Below, one piece after another: positions 17,471-26,788 of a DNA stretch of 34,953 nt. Location: assembly GCA_031272715.1 (NCBI GenBank), contig JAISTH010000006.1, forward strand, positions 1-34,953, given 5' to 3'. The translations under genes and the position numbers were made by a program. Under the pieces are notes generated by a model. That model did not search any database and had not been told where the DNA came from. It saw only the letters and a list, made by a program, of their open reading frames with translations. The stretch is from Desulfovibrio sp. (lineage in GTDB: Bacteria > Desulfobacterota > Desulfovibrionia > Desulfovibrionales > Desulfovibrionaceae). Every line of letters begins with the position of its first letter. Within the stretch, counting starts at the first letter, position 1.

Positions 17471-17513
17471 GTCGGCCATGCAGGCCGACGGGAGCTTAAG
17501 GCTTAAGGCTCCC
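17471..17513. other. two adjacent perfect hairpins just upstream of tRNA-Glu
   Basis: GTCGGCC (17471-17477) / GGCCGAC (17483-17489) has a 5-base loop. It is followed at once by GGGAGC (17490-17495) / GCTCCC (17508-17513), with a TTAAGGCTTAAG loop. They end 11 bases before the tRNA. They could be processing structures or the end of another transcript, though no T-run is present. Confidence 0.5.
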
Positions 17514-17524
17514 ATGCTCCGAAC

Positions 17525-17597
17525 GACTCCATCGTCTAATCGGTTAGGACGACGGCCTCTCAAGCCGTTAACACGGGTTCAAGTCCCGTTGGAGTCG
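17525..17597 (+). tRNA. tRNA-Glu (anticodon CTC)
   Basis: A 73-nt cloverleaf. The acceptor GACTCCA pairs with TGGAGTC, the anticodon stem is ACGGC/GCCGT with loop CTCTCAA (anticodon CTC, reading GAG), and the T arm is ACGGG-TTCAAGT-CCCGT. The discriminator is G and CCA is encoded at 17598-17600. A decayed copy lies at 22864-22935. Confidence 0.95.
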
Positions 17598-17795
17598 CCA
17601 AGCCCAGAGCCACTTTCCGGGAATCGGGGCATAGAGACAGACCCCGGAACACATCCTGACCCCACACCTCGCATCCCGGCGCAACCGCCCCATCGCCCTC
17701 CGGACCGGACTCCAGGCCGGTTGCAGGCCATGCGTGTCACTCACGCCCTCGGCTGGCTCCAAATGGCCGTCGGCATGCCCGGATGGTGACATCCC

Positions 17796-18329
17796 ATGGC
17801 GGCCGTCCATGGCCGTCGGCGCAGGGTTGACGCCTGCGCCGGGGCGGAACATCGTGGGACACTGGGCGGATGCGTCCAGGACATCGAAGTGCGGGTCAAA
17901 GGGCTCCCCGCCGAAATCGTCGCAGGACTCGAGGACCTCCGCGGCGACCGTGTCGCGAGATGGGATCCCAAGGCCCCCGGCGGGCCCGACGACTTGCGGG
18001 AAGAGTTCCTTGCGGTGATGGGCCACGCACTCCCGATGAGCCCTGCCGACTTGGACGAGAACGATGCTCCGATTGAGGTGCGTGAGTCGAGTCCGACCCG
18101 GGGGCTGGAGCCCGATGAAGCCGTGTCGCTCGAAGAGGCTGAGGAGTTCGTCGAACGCTATGGTTTCGTCGTTATTTCCGGCGAGGAGCAAGAGATGCGG
18201 GAGCCCGACCGAATTGCCCCAGAAATCAAGATGCTCGCGCAACTCTATGCCGAAACAGGGGATCCTAGGGTTCGGCCGCGGCTCGAGGCCCTGCTCAAGA
18301 AGATGGACACACCCCGAGAAGGAGTCTGA
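17796..18329 (+). CDS. hypothetical protein just inside the tRNA-bounded segment, start uncertain
   Basis: The frame of up to 177 residues looks protein-like from about residue 30 (DIEVRVKGLPAEIVAGLEDL). It continues with an acidic middle (PDEAVSLEEAEEFVERYGF) and a helical end DRIAPEIKMLAQLYAETGDPRVRPRLEALLKKM. The first 30 or so residues are Arg/Gly-rich and may not be translated; a GTG near 17890 is an alternative start. No family is recognised. It lies 72 bases upstream of the AAA/PD-(D/E)XK gene but differs strongly from it in base composition. Confidence 0.5.
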   Translation: MAAVHGRRRRVDACAGAEHRGTLGGCVQDIEVRVKGLPAEIVAGLEDLRGDRVARWDPKAPGGPDDLREEFLAVMGHALPMSPADLDENDAPIEVRESSPTRGLEPDEAVSLEEAEEFVERYGFVVISGEEQEMREPDRIAPEIKMLAQLYAETGDPRVRPRLEALLKKMDTPREGV

Positions 18330-18401
18330 CGAAAAAACGGCCCCACGCTAGGCCGGGGCAGTTTAGAGGATAAGACGACAGAAATCTAAAGGAGAAATTT
18401 C

Positions 18402-20066
18402 ATGCAGCCTGTAAAACAAAAACTCTCCGTTGGACGACAGAACTTTCGGAATCTTCGTAACAGCGGCTGTGTTTACGTTGACAAGACAAGACAGATTGTG
18501 TCATTACTTGACAATTATGAATCTTGTTTCCTCGCACGCCCTCGCCGTTTCGGGAAGTCTCTGACCGTCTCCACCATTGAGACTCTCCTCTCTGGAAACC
18601 GGCAATATTTCAATGGGCTTGTTGCCGCAGAAGAATTCCTCGATCGCCCAACATTCAAACCCAGGGGCGTGATCTCATTGGATTTTTCTAGCGTGTCCAT
18701 AAAGCACGGCGTCGACATTATGAATGTACGTATTAAAGACGCCGTCGATACAAGTGCGCATTTTAACAAAATCAGCATTGATGCAAGTGATGCGCCTACT
18801 GCATTTAGCCAACTTATTAGGAAAGTTTATGATATACACAATAAAGAAATCGCAATATTAATAGATGAATACGATAAGCCGATAACTGCTTCGATTGACA
18901 ACCCTATCATTACGAGCAGCGCAAGGGAGCTGCTTGAAGAGTTTTGTTCAAACCTAAAAAAAATGAACAATTACATCTCATTTACGCTCGTCACTGGGAT
19001 TACGTTTTTCGCTAAATTCGGGTTTTCATCGACGCTAAATCATTTGACGGATATTTCACTTAAACCTGAATATTCTGGTTTATGCGGATATACTCAAGAT
19101 GAACTGATAGGGTACTTCTCGCCATCAATTAGCCATATCGCTGAAATACAGGGACTAACGGAAGACGAAATACTGGAAAAAATAAAGTTCTATTATGACG
19201 GATATTCATTTGATGGAGAGATGCGCGTGTATAACCCATATTCCGTAATCACACTATTTGACGAAAAAGTCTTTGACACACATTGGAGCAATACATCGTC
19301 ACCAACATTCGTCGAAAAGTATATGGCAAGAAAGAATAATACAATGGATGAATTTGTAAAAGTTAGAGTGTTGCGAACTGACTTGGTCAACGCCAAGGAA
19401 ATTGAAAGTGTAGATACGGCAATTCTGCTTTATCAAGGAGGATATTTGACGATTTCAAAAAAAATCAACTCTGGCACATTTATACTAGACTACCCCAATC
19501 AAGAAGTAATGAAGTCTATGGCTCGCATACTGGCATCGAATTTTTTTAAAACTGTCAAAATGAGTAGAGAACTTAGCGCAAGAATTGTAAAATTCTTTAT
19601 GGCGCGTGATATAGCTGCAATTCTTCAGGAACTCAACATCGTCCTTAGTGACGTCGGGTATGATGCCTATAACGAACTTGCAAAGACTCGCAACATTAGA
19701 CATGAATTTATCTATAGAGAATTGTTTTCAATCTTTATGATGGGAACATACGATATAGATGTTTTACAAGAGGTGTTCGGTTCCAAGGGCAGGGCCGATA
19801 TCGTTGCCCGCTCTAGCGGAAATGTTGTAGTGTTTGAGGTGAAGGTTGCTTATGAAGGTGACGACCCCATCGAAAAACTTAAAGAGGCTGAGAACCAGAT
19901 ATTGGAAAGACGTTATCTCGACCAGCATTTCTTCACGGCAGACATAGTAACTATGGTCGCCATGGTTGTCACCCACGCCGAACGTCGCATTACCCATCAC
20001 ACTTGTCGGAATGTCCGCAGGGAAGATGTGCTTTCAAGCAAGTTGGTTGAAATATCGGCCGTCTGA
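18402..20066 (+). CDS. AAA-ATPase-like protein with C-terminal PD-(D/E)XK nuclease domain
   Basis: This 554-residue protein combines the AAA-ATPase-like (PF09820-type) and PD-(D/E)XK (DUF1703-type) domains, a pair widely amplified in host-associated bacteria. The N-terminal signature YVDKTRQIVSLL is followed by the P-loop-like RPRRFGKS (residues 46-53) and a Walker B LIDEYDKP (D155, E156). The nuclease motif is D466 and E479-x-K481 in GRADIV...VVVFEVKVA. All key residues are present. ATG 18402 follows AAAGGAGAAATTTC, a strong ribosome binding site. The gene is markedly AT-rich against the GC-rich genome, pointing to recent transfer. Its biological role is not established; defence or conflict has been suggested for relatives. 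Confidence 0.85.
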   Translation: MQPVKQKLSVGRQNFRNLRNSGCVYVDKTRQIVSLLDNYESCFLARPRRFGKSLTVSTIETLLSGNRQYFNGLVAAEEFLDRPTFKPRGVISLDFSSVSIKHGVDIMNVRIKDAVDTSAHFNKISIDASDAPTAFSQLIRKVYDIHNKEIAILIDEYDKPITASIDNPIITSSARELLEEFCSNLKKMNNYISFTLVTGITFFAKFGFSSTLNHLTDISLKPEYSGLCGYTQDELIGYFSPSISHIAEIQGLTEDEILEKIKFYYDGYSFDGEMRVYNPYSVITLFDEKVFDTHWSNTSSPTFVEKYMARKNNTMDEFVKVRVLRTDLVNAKEIESVDTAILLYQGGYLTISKKINSGTFILDYPNQEVMKSMARILASNFFKTVKMSRELSARIVKFFMARDIAAILQELNIVLSDVGYDAYNELAKTRNIRHEFIYRELFSIFMMGTYDIDVLQEVFGSKGRADIVARSSGNVVVFEVKVAYEGDDPIEKLKEAENQILERRYLDQHFFTADIVTMVAMVVTHAERRITHHTCRNVRREDVLSSKLVEISAV

Positions 20067-20569
20067 ATCTATAATCGTTATGTTCACAGGACTTCACGGT
20101 CTTAATGTTGGCCGTTGCAAAATTTGAATTCACTAGTTTACACCCAACAACGATGTGTGGGGCTGACCATGTCCTCTGACTCGTTACCCTGCTCTTGTCC
20201 GTCACAGGCAAGGCTTTGCGAGACTTAGACCCAATACTGCCAAGCTATCGAGCATCTTCTGGGTACGTATAACCCTCCGGACGAGCGCCCATTGCGACTG
20301 ACAAGGAAGCGACCACAATCGTCATGCGCATGGATAAGGCCCTCATGCGTGTGGACAATGTCCACAAGGACACGAATACGGCCACTGAGCGCTTGGATTG
20401 GACTCTCGAGTGCGGCAGACGATGTCACTGCATCGCCAGAGCGACTAAGCGCTAACCCACGGATCCGATGGTCGTGGATGCTTCAGGGAGCGGATGGGAT
20501 CGGGGAAGCAGGGGGCGTGGCCGAGGGGGATGTGGCTAGAGGAATCCTCTCCGCGCAATCGGGTTTCCT
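20067..20569. other. intergenic, one small possible ORF
   Basis: No confident gene. A short frame 20324-20455 (+) encodes 43 residues, MRMDKALMRVDNVHKDTNTA and onward, with a heptad-like pattern. It could be the remnant of a coiled-coil protein. An inverted repeat TAGAGGAA ... TTCCTCTA near 20537-20572 lies just past the stop of the minus-strand HipA-like gene and may be a weak terminator, though it lacks a T-run. Confidence 0.3.
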
Positions 20570-21811
20570 CTATGGCCCGGGCGGTTCGGCCCCCTCGTCC
20601 GCATCCTGTATGTGATCGACATGTTCCCGTTGCGCGGCACTCTTTGCGAGTCCAATCAAAACAGGCACGCGTTTCTGCACATATCTTTCGATAGCCTTGA
20701 GACGCCACTTAGGTATATTGTATCTCCGATGCGGCCTGAATTCGAAGCCGATCAGTCTGCGCAACTTCGCGACTTGTCGTTGCGTCAGTACGTCTTCGGC
20801 CATTGATTCAAACGTCACCGCCTTGAATGCAGGGAAAAGCTCTGATACATATCCGTCGAGATTCCTGAAATCACTTTTCATCGCCTGGTGGAAAAGTGAA
20901 GCGCCGTTGTCGAACACTGGTGCCGGCGCAACTATCTCTCCCGTTGCATTGTCGCGCAATACGCCGAAATTCCCGAGATGCCTATCGATGTTGTAGACAA
21001 CGGCATCAAAGACAAACATATCTCTTACGCTGTTTTCGAATTCTTCGCCAAGTCCCTTGCAATACGACAATATGGACTTGATATTCCAGTGGTCCTTGTC
21101 GAGAAGCTTCCACATGGGAATGAAAGATGTATTTATGTCGGTGAAAAGTTTGCATTTCGATGCAAGTATTTTCTTCCAGCTCTCCAGATCATAATGTACA
21201 TGATTGATGTCCATTCTTTCGGCAATCTGCGCGGCGTAAAATTCGCTATACGGCTCCATGCCAGAATTCGCGGAACCGATCGTTCCCCCTTTATACAGAA
21301 AAATGCCTTCACCCTCGATCAGGCGCCACGCCTTCGGGAGCGCCCCGCCGGATGTAAGCTCTGGACTCGTCGCAACGCCAACGTTTCCGACGCCCACACC
21401 GGTATATGCGACAAGCGCCAAGATTTTCGAGAACCTGTTCTCATACAGGTTGTATTCGGAAAATCTTCCAGCGAATCCGGACGGCACCACCCAGTAGCTG
21501 TCGTTCAGGGACAACCCCATGCATGCATCCATGATCCCTTTGACATCGTTTGCCTTCAGGCCGAACGTCTTCAGGATCTTCCCGACGAAGGCGCGGTACT
21601 TCGGGATGATGCGGTTGTCCAGCCATTTCATCAACTCGCCATCCGGAAATTCTTTATCGGAAAGAGCAAGCTCGATGGGATACAATTTCCGATTGGCGGA
21701 ATGCATCGCAACGATTTTCGTGCCAATACCCGATGTTCCGCTGCCGACGAATTCAAATGTCAAAAGCGGATCGTCGAAAAGCCGCAATTCGTACCGTTCC
21801 GTGCCGAACAT
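20570..21811 (-). CDS. HipA-like kinase-fold protein
   Basis: This 413-residue protein starts at ATG 21811, preceded on the minus strand by GGGAGAG 4 bases upstream; the open frame to 21880 has no homology. It carries the HipA-type catalytic loop NIDRHLGNFG (D276, H278, N281) and the metal-binding DNG (D301-G303) in APVFDNGASLF. A short N-terminal region begins MFGTERYELRLFDDPLLTFE. HipA relatives are Ser/Thr kinases, often toxins controlled by a HipB-like DNA-binding partner. No HipB-like gene is adjacent, so it may be an orphan or use another partner. The AAA/PD-(D/E)XK gene converges on it 500 bases away. Confidence 0.75.
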   Translation of the reverse strand: MFGTERYELRLFDDPLLTFEFVGSGTSGIGTKIVAMHSANRKLYPIELALSDKEFPDGELMKWLDNRIIPKYRAFVGKILKTFGLKANDVKGIMDACMGLSLNDSYWVVPSGFAGRFSEYNLYENRFSKILALVAYTGVGVGNVGVATSPELTSGGALPKAWRLIEGEGIFLYKGGTIGSANSGMEPYSEFYAAQIAERMDINHVHYDLESWKKILASKCKLFTDINTSFIPMWKLLDKDHWNIKSILSYCKGLGEEFENSVRDMFVFDAVVYNIDRHLGNFGVLRDNATGEIVAPAPVFDNGASLFHQAMKSDFRNLDGYVSELFPAFKAVTFESMAEDVLTQRQVAKLRRLIGFEFRPHRRYNIPKWRLKAIERYVQKRVPVLIGLAKSAAQREHVDHIQDADEGAEPPGP

Positions 21812-21990
21812 GATACTCTCCCGCCTACATGGTATCAGGCAAAAATCACCGCAGAGCGAAAAACTCGCCCCCTGCCTCACGCCGCCGCAGGGTCGACGGC
21901 CCGCACGGAGACCCCGACCCTGGGAACGACTCTACACCCAAAAACGCTTTCTGTCAAGCCCCCTCTTCCGGCCAACCACGAAATTCTCTC

Positions 21991-22339
21991 GTCAATGAGG
22001 GCTTCGCCGACTGGGCCCTCGCCGACGAGTTCGGCCGGACGGTGGCTCACGAAGCCGCAGAGAATGGGACTCTCCACGCACGGGTTCGACGGATGGACCA
22101 TGGTCGGCGGCGATCCCGAGAACATGTGGGGGCTGGAGTCGGTGATGGTCGCATTGGTCGCTGCGAGGACTGGCACCCTGCCGGCGGACATGCCGGACTC
22201 GATGCTGGCCTTGCCCTGGGTGACCGAGGCCCTTGCCTCAGGGGGCGCACCGCAGTCGAGGCAGTTCCGCGAGCGCGCATTCCGCACCCTGCAGGAGCGC
22301 GAGACGGTGGGTAAGACCGAGAGCGAGGAGGCTTCCTGA
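21991..22339 (+). pseudogene. ankyrin-like repeat gene remnant
   Basis: The frame starting near 21991 reads FADWALADEFGRTVAHEAAE, an ankyrin-like DxxGRTVAHEAA repeat. Around 22070 the protein-like reading moves one frame on. There it continues with FDGWTMVGGDPENMWGLESV and a helical tail ending TLQERETVGKTESEEAS before a stop at 22337-22339. No start or ribosome binding site is visible. I take it as the 3' part of a dead gene with one frameshift. Confidence 0.5.
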
Positions 22340-22863
22340 TTGGCGGCGCATGCTCGTTTCCCGTCCGTCGCGATCCCATCCCGTCATTCCCGTCTCGTCC
22401 ACGTCGTTCCGCGTCCATCGTCCATCGCGCAGGGGGTGGCCTGCGTCCGGCGGCGTTTCCCGTCATTCCCCGTCCCCGTAAGCGGAGGGGTCTCCGTCTT
22501 CGGGCGATCCCGCAGGTCCCGTCGGCATGTCGATGCAACCAGAACGGCGGCTATGCCGCAGGAAAAAAGTGACCATGAACAGGATCGGGAAGGCCTTGTT
22601 GCGGGTGTCGCCGCCCGGCCCTTGTGGTTGTGGGGGGGTAGGACGGCATTGCTGACCCCGGTCTGGGCCGGGGATTCCACATCGTTCACTCCGCAGTTGA
22701 CGGGTGTCAGAGGCGGATCGGGCGGCGGCGTTAACAAGGCGGTCAAGGCGTTGCACAGGCCGCCGTTGAAGAAGGATGGGCAACAACATGATGGAAAGAG
22801 CCATGGGAGCGGCCAGCGGGGCCGACCGGAATTGGTCGACATGACTGTACCGAGGTGCCGGAT
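22340..22863. other. gene-free stretch, possible decayed small membrane ORF on minus strand
   Basis: On the minus strand one frame starts MSTNSGRPRWPL and another continues with a hydrophobic MALSIMLLPILLQ. A frameshifted small membrane protein is conceivable but unsupported. Nothing else was recognised. Confidence 0.25.
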
Positions 22864-22935
22864 GACTCGACATGCATAGCCTCTCTGACGGCTTGAGAGG
22901 CCGTTAACACGACGGGGCAAGTCCCGTTGGAGTCG
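22864..22935 (+). pseudogene. decayed tRNA-Glu copy with inverted anticodon arm
   Basis: This 72-nt sequence aligns end to end with the tRNA-Glu at 17525. The acceptor is GACTCGA / TGGAGTC with one mismatch, and the T stem ACGGG/CCCGT is intact with a shortened loop GCAAGT. The variable-region bases TAACAC and the encoded CCA match, as does about 25 bp of 3' flank (AAGCGCAGAGC...CTTTCC). The D arm is eroded. The anticodon arm reads ACGGC-TTGAGAG-GCCGT, the exact reverse complement of ACGGC-CTCTCAA-GCCGT in the functional gene. It would present anticodon GAG if folded. It marks the far side of an island-like segment. Confidence 0.8.
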
Positions 22936-23015
22936 CCAAGCGCAGAGCGGCTTTCCCGGAATCCAGACACACCTACCCCACCCCGTACCCCACTCTACCC
23001 CCCACTTGCCCCACC

Positions 23016-23204
23016 CTATTGCAGCTTCCGCTGCGCACGGAGGAGTGCGGTTCTGTAGTCCTTGATGGACTCCCCGATGTCGTCCAGAGGCTCCCTCTCG
23101 GCCCTGCCGCCGGCACTGTTCCCTTCGGCAACGGGGGACTCTCCCGGCGCATCGGACGCGGCCTTGTCGGGGCGGACGGCCTCCTCGGGCTTCTTTTCGG
23201 CCAT
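23016..23204 (-). CDS. small charged hypothetical protein
   Basis: This 62-residue protein, MAEKKPEEAVRPDKAASDAP onward, ends in a helix SIKDYRTALLRAQRKLQ. On the minus strand CAGGAGGCATGCATC precedes the ATG, a strong if slightly distant ribosome binding site. Composition is highly charged and Ala/Pro-rich, with no membrane segment. No family is recognised. It lies downstream of the helicase gene on the same strand, 143 bases after its stop. Confidence 0.55.
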   Translation of the reverse strand: MAEKKPEEAVRPDKAASDAPGESPVAEGNSAGGRAEREPLDDIGESIKDYRTALLRAQRKLQ

Positions 23205-23347
23205 GATGCATGCCTCCTGGTTTGTCGGGGCAGGCTGCCATCAGGAGTGTCCGGCGCGCCGCTCCCGTCGACGGGACACCTTACCCCGGTTCGGGCGGAC
23301 TCGCAAGCGAATGGACATGTCCGTCCTGCCGACCGCTCAGGACGGGC

Positions 23348-26300
23348 CTACCAGGACACGGGCACCCGCACCTTCGCCCCCGCCTTGTTGGTGAAAAGCA
23401 GGTGGCCGTTCTCGTGGCCGAACTCGTAGAGCCTGCGGGTCAGTTCCACGTCCACCTGGCAGTATGCGGCGATCTCCTCGATCCTCCCCTCCTTCCACCA
23501 CTGCAGCGCCTTCGTCCCGTCCGCGCTCTTCGGGACCCCGAGGGTCGCGGTGGCGAGGTTCCCAAGGGACACCGGGTAGGCCAGACGCTTGCGCACGGCG
23601 ACCAGCATGTCGAGGCTGGGGAGGGAGCGGAGATCCATGCTCGTGAAGGGCTGCAGCACGTTGTAGTCGAAGCGCAGCGTGTTGAACCCCACCACGAGTC
23701 CAGCCTCGCCGAGCTTTTTGAACATCTCGGGCAGTTCCTCCTGCCGGAAGCTGCAATGCCGCTCCCCGTCCCAGAGGACCGCGACGCTCACCCCCATCCG
23801 GTCGGCCCTGTGCCAGCCGCCCACTTCCTTGGCCGAGCGTCTCGTCTCCACGTCCAGCACCATGACCGTCCCCTCGGGTTCGGGAAGCTTCTGGTGGGGC
23901 GGAAGGGCCTCCACTGGCGTTCCCGGCGTCTCGATGCGGGTCGCGTCGGGGGCGCCGGATTCCGCCTTGGGAGCGTCCTTGGGCCCGTCTTTGGGGGCCG
24001 GCGCGGGGGACTTGCGGCCAGGCTCGGACCCGCCCAGACGCTCCGGGATGCAGCACCGCATGGTCTTGGGGGGCGGAGGCCCGTCGTGTATGGCCTCGGC
24101 GAGGAAAAGGGCGCCGGCCTTGTCGATGGGACGGTTGCCGGAGCCGCATTTCGGGGAGTGGGTGCAGGAGGGGCATCCGGCCTCGCAAGGGCAGCTTCGC
24201 AGGGTGTCCCTGACGGCCTTCACGAGATCCGGGAGCATGGAAAAGGCGGCCCTCGTGAGTCCCGCCCCTCCGGGCATCCCGTCGTAGATGAAGACCGCGG
24301 CGTTCCCCACCTGGGAGTGCATGGGCGTGGAGATGCCCCCGAAGTCGTTCCGGTCCGCCATGACGAGAAGGGGCATGAGGCCGATGGACACGTGCTCCAG
24401 GGCGTGGATGGACCCCATGAAATGGAGGAGCTTGTTCTCCGTCGCGAGACGGAGGGCGTCGGGCACGACGATCCAGAGACCCTCCGTCTCGAAGGTCTGG
24501 GGAGGGAGATCCAGGGGCAGGACGTCGATGAGCACCATGGTGCCGTTGTTCCGACGCTCGTAGCCCGTGATGAGTTCGGTCACCCTGAGCCTGCCGAAGC
24601 CCGCCGGCACCCCGCGGACCGTCCCCTCCTCCAGCAGTTCGAGTATCTCCGTGGACTTGTTGGCGCGGATGCGGGTGTGCCACCGCACCTTCTCCTCCAC
24701 CGCCTTCACGCGTTTCGCCCCGATGTCGAGTTCCCGGATGGTGTAGCTGCGGCCCCGGTGCAGGTAGACGGCGCCTGGATGGGTCTCCCGGAAGGCCTGG
24801 TTTGCGTCCACGCTGCCGATGACGGTTCCGTTGGCGTCCTCGATCTGGAAACGCTCCCCGCTCCCCCTGAGTTCCACGTCCCGCTGGGGCTGCCTGCGGG
24901 CGGCCACCCAGGCGTCGCCTTCGGCGGTGCGCAGGAGGGTTCCGTCGTCCTCGAGGCGGCGGACGAGTTCCATGCATCCGGGCATGCCGAGCCACGCCTC
25001 GTGGATCCGGATGGGGGACTCGTCGGCGGCGCACTCCAGATGCCGGGCGAGGACGACCTCGTTGGCGGGATTGACCACGGCCTTCTCCGGCTGCCTGAGG
25101 AAGAGTTCCCGGGGGTTGTTCACGAAGAACTGGTCCAGGGCGTCCTCCCCGGCCACGAGGATGACGGCGGATTCCTGCCCCTTGCGCCCCACTCTCCCCC
25201 CTCGCTGCAGGGTGGACACGATGGTGCCGGGGTAGCCCACGAGGATGCAGAGGTCCAGATTCCCGATGTCGATCCCGAGTTCCAGGGCGCTTGTGGAGAT
25301 GACGGCCAGCAGGGCCCCGCTGGCCATCCTGGCCTCGATCTCCCTGCGCTCCTCCGGCAGGAACCCGGCCCGGTAGGAACTGATGCGGCTCCGGTAGGGC
25401 CCCGCCTTTTCCGAGGCCCACATGCTGATCAGTTCGGTCATGCGTCTGGAACGGCAGTAGACGATGGTGCGCATCTGTCGCGGGAGGGCCGCCTGGAGGA
25501 GCCTGATGGCCATGGAGGATGGGCTGAGCTCGGGATCCACGAAGAGGAAGTGCCGCTTCCCCCTCGGGGCGCCGGACTCGCTGACCACCACCGGCGGCGC
25601 GTCCAGCCCCATGAGGTCCCGGCCGAGTTCCCCGGGATTGCCCACGGTGGCGGTGCACATCACCCGGACGGGACGGGCGTTGTAAAGGTTGCAGATGCGC
25701 TCCAGCCTGCGCAGCACGCCTGCCATGTGGCAGCCGAGGACGCCCCGGTACGTGTGGGCCTCGTCCAGCACGATGAAGGAGAGGCCGGCCAGGAATCTCG
25801 TCCACTTCTGGTGGTAGGGGAGGATGGCCAGATGGAGCATCTCCGGGTTGGTGACGAGGACCGTGGGGAGATGCTCCCGTATCTTCCTGCGGAAGTGGGG
25901 GGTGACGTCGCCGTCGTAGATGGCGGCCTCGGGAGGGGCGAGTCTGGGGTTGGCCTCGTGGAGCCGCTGGCCCATGGCGTTGAAGCTCTGGCACTGGTCC
26001 CGGGCCAGGGCCTTCAGCGGGAAGACATAGAGGGCGCGGATCTCGGGGTCGCGGGAATAGGCCTCGAGCACGGGGAGGTTGTACACCATGCTCTTGCCGC
26101 TGGCCGTCGGGGTGGCCACCACGACGTCGCGGCCGCTGCGCACGGCGTCCGTGGCGAGGATCTGGTGAGTGTAGAGCCCATCCATGCCCGAGGCATCCAT
26201 GACGGGGCGCGCCATGGGCCGCAGGCTCTCGCCGAGGCAGGCGTCCCGGCCCTCCTCCACGTGGTGGAAGGTCACCTGCCGGGCGTACTCCGAGGTCCCC

Positions 26301-26377
26301 AGCATGGAACGGACATAGTCGCCGACGGCGTTCACGGGCGCGAACCGGCTCCCCACGCGGGACGCGGAGACCGACAT
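23348..26377 (-). CDS. MrfA-like DEAH helicase fused to an MrfB/YprB-like DEDD exonuclease
   Basis: This 1009-residue fusion carries a superfamily 2 helicase core with Walker A TPTASGKS (K95) and DEAH at 205-208. The helicase C domain contains STSALELGIDIGNLD and QRGGRVGRKGQ. A DUF1998-type zinc site has C729, C731, C735 and C738 plus a further C744. After a Pro/Lys-rich linker comes a DnaQ-like exonuclease with D842-x-E844, D904 in GFNTLRFDYN and Y972/D976 in YCQVD. In Bacillus subtilis the separate proteins MrfA (YprA) and MrfB (YprB) act together in repair of mitomycin C damage; here both activities are on one chain. I prefer ATG 26377 (MSVSASRVG), behind GGGGGGAT; ATG 26395 is an alternative. 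The role in repair is inferred from family. Confidence 0.88.
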   Translation of the reverse strand: MSVSASRVGSRFAPVNAVGDYVRSMLGTSEYARQVTFHHVEEGRDACLGESLRPMARPVMDASGMDGLYTHQILATDAVRSGRDVVVATPTASGKSMVYNLPVLEAYSRDPEIRALYVFPLKALARDQCQSFNAMGQRLHEANPRLAPPEAAIYDGDVTPHFRRKIREHLPTVLVTNPEMLHLAILPYHQKWTRFLAGLSFIVLDEAHTYRGVLGCHMAGVLRRLERICNLYNARPVRVMCTATVGNPGELGRDLMGLDAPPVVVSESGAPRGKRHFLFVDPELSPSSMAIRLLQAALPRQMRTIVYCRSRRMTELISMWASEKAGPYRSRISSYRAGFLPEERREIEARMASGALLAVISTSALELGIDIGNLDLCILVGYPGTIVSTLQRGGRVGRKGQESAVILVAGEDALDQFFVNNPRELFLRQPEKAVVNPANEVVLARHLECAADESPIRIHEAWLGMPGCMELVRRLEDDGTLLRTAEGDAWVAARRQPQRDVELRGSGERFQIEDANGTVIGSVDANQAFRETHPGAVYLHRGRSYTIRELDIGAKRVKAVEEKVRWHTRIRANKSTEILELLEEGTVRGVPAGFGRLRVTELITGYERRNNGTMVLIDVLPLDLPPQTFETEGLWIVVPDALRLATENKLLHFMGSIHALEHVSIGLMPLLVMADRNDFGGISTPMHSQVGNAAVFIYDGMPGGAGLTRAAFSMLPDLVKAVRDTLRSCPCEAGCPSCTHSPKCGSGNRPIDKAGALFLAEAIHDGPPPPKTMRCCIPERLGGSEPGRKSPAPAPKDGPKDAPKAESGAPDATRIETPGTPVEALPPHQKLPEPEGTVMVLDVETRRSAKEVGGWHRADRMGVSVAVLWDGERHCSFRQEELPEMFKKLGEAGLVVGFNTLRFDYNVLQPFTSMDLRSLPSLDMLVAVRKRLAYPVSLGNLATATLGVPKSADGTKALQWWKEGRIEEIAAYCQVDVELTRRLYEFGHENGHLLFTNKAGAKVRVPVSW

Positions 26378-26788
26378 CGGGGGATCCCCCCGCATGCGGA
26401 CGTCCCGGGAAGAAGGAGGATCGGACCGGATCCGCGGCATCCGGATCGTGCACGTCCCCATGCGTCCCTCATTGCGGAAAACGTCGACTTCCCCGTTGGG
26501 GAAGGGATGCGGAGGGCGATGGAACCGGGTCTGGAGGGCATCTGGACTCCGGGGGGAAGATGCGCGGACCATGGAGAACGTGGACGAGGACGCCGAAGGA
26601 TGCGAAGCGAACATATGCCCGGGGGCCGTCGCCGTCAAGGGCGCGGTCATGGATGCGCCGGCGGCGGATCAGCCGGAAACGGGGTCCCGGGCGGACCCCC
26701 GTCCCGGCCGCCCGGAAGCCGCCTCGCCGCGCCGTGCGACGATGCCGGAAAAGGGGCGACCTTCAGGATTTTCCTTGCGGCCCTACCG

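Noticed and set aside
17525..22935. Simple intact attachment-site pair from one integration
   Set aside because: The two tRNA copies differ in the anticodon arm and D arm, so they are not identical att sites as a recent integration would leave.
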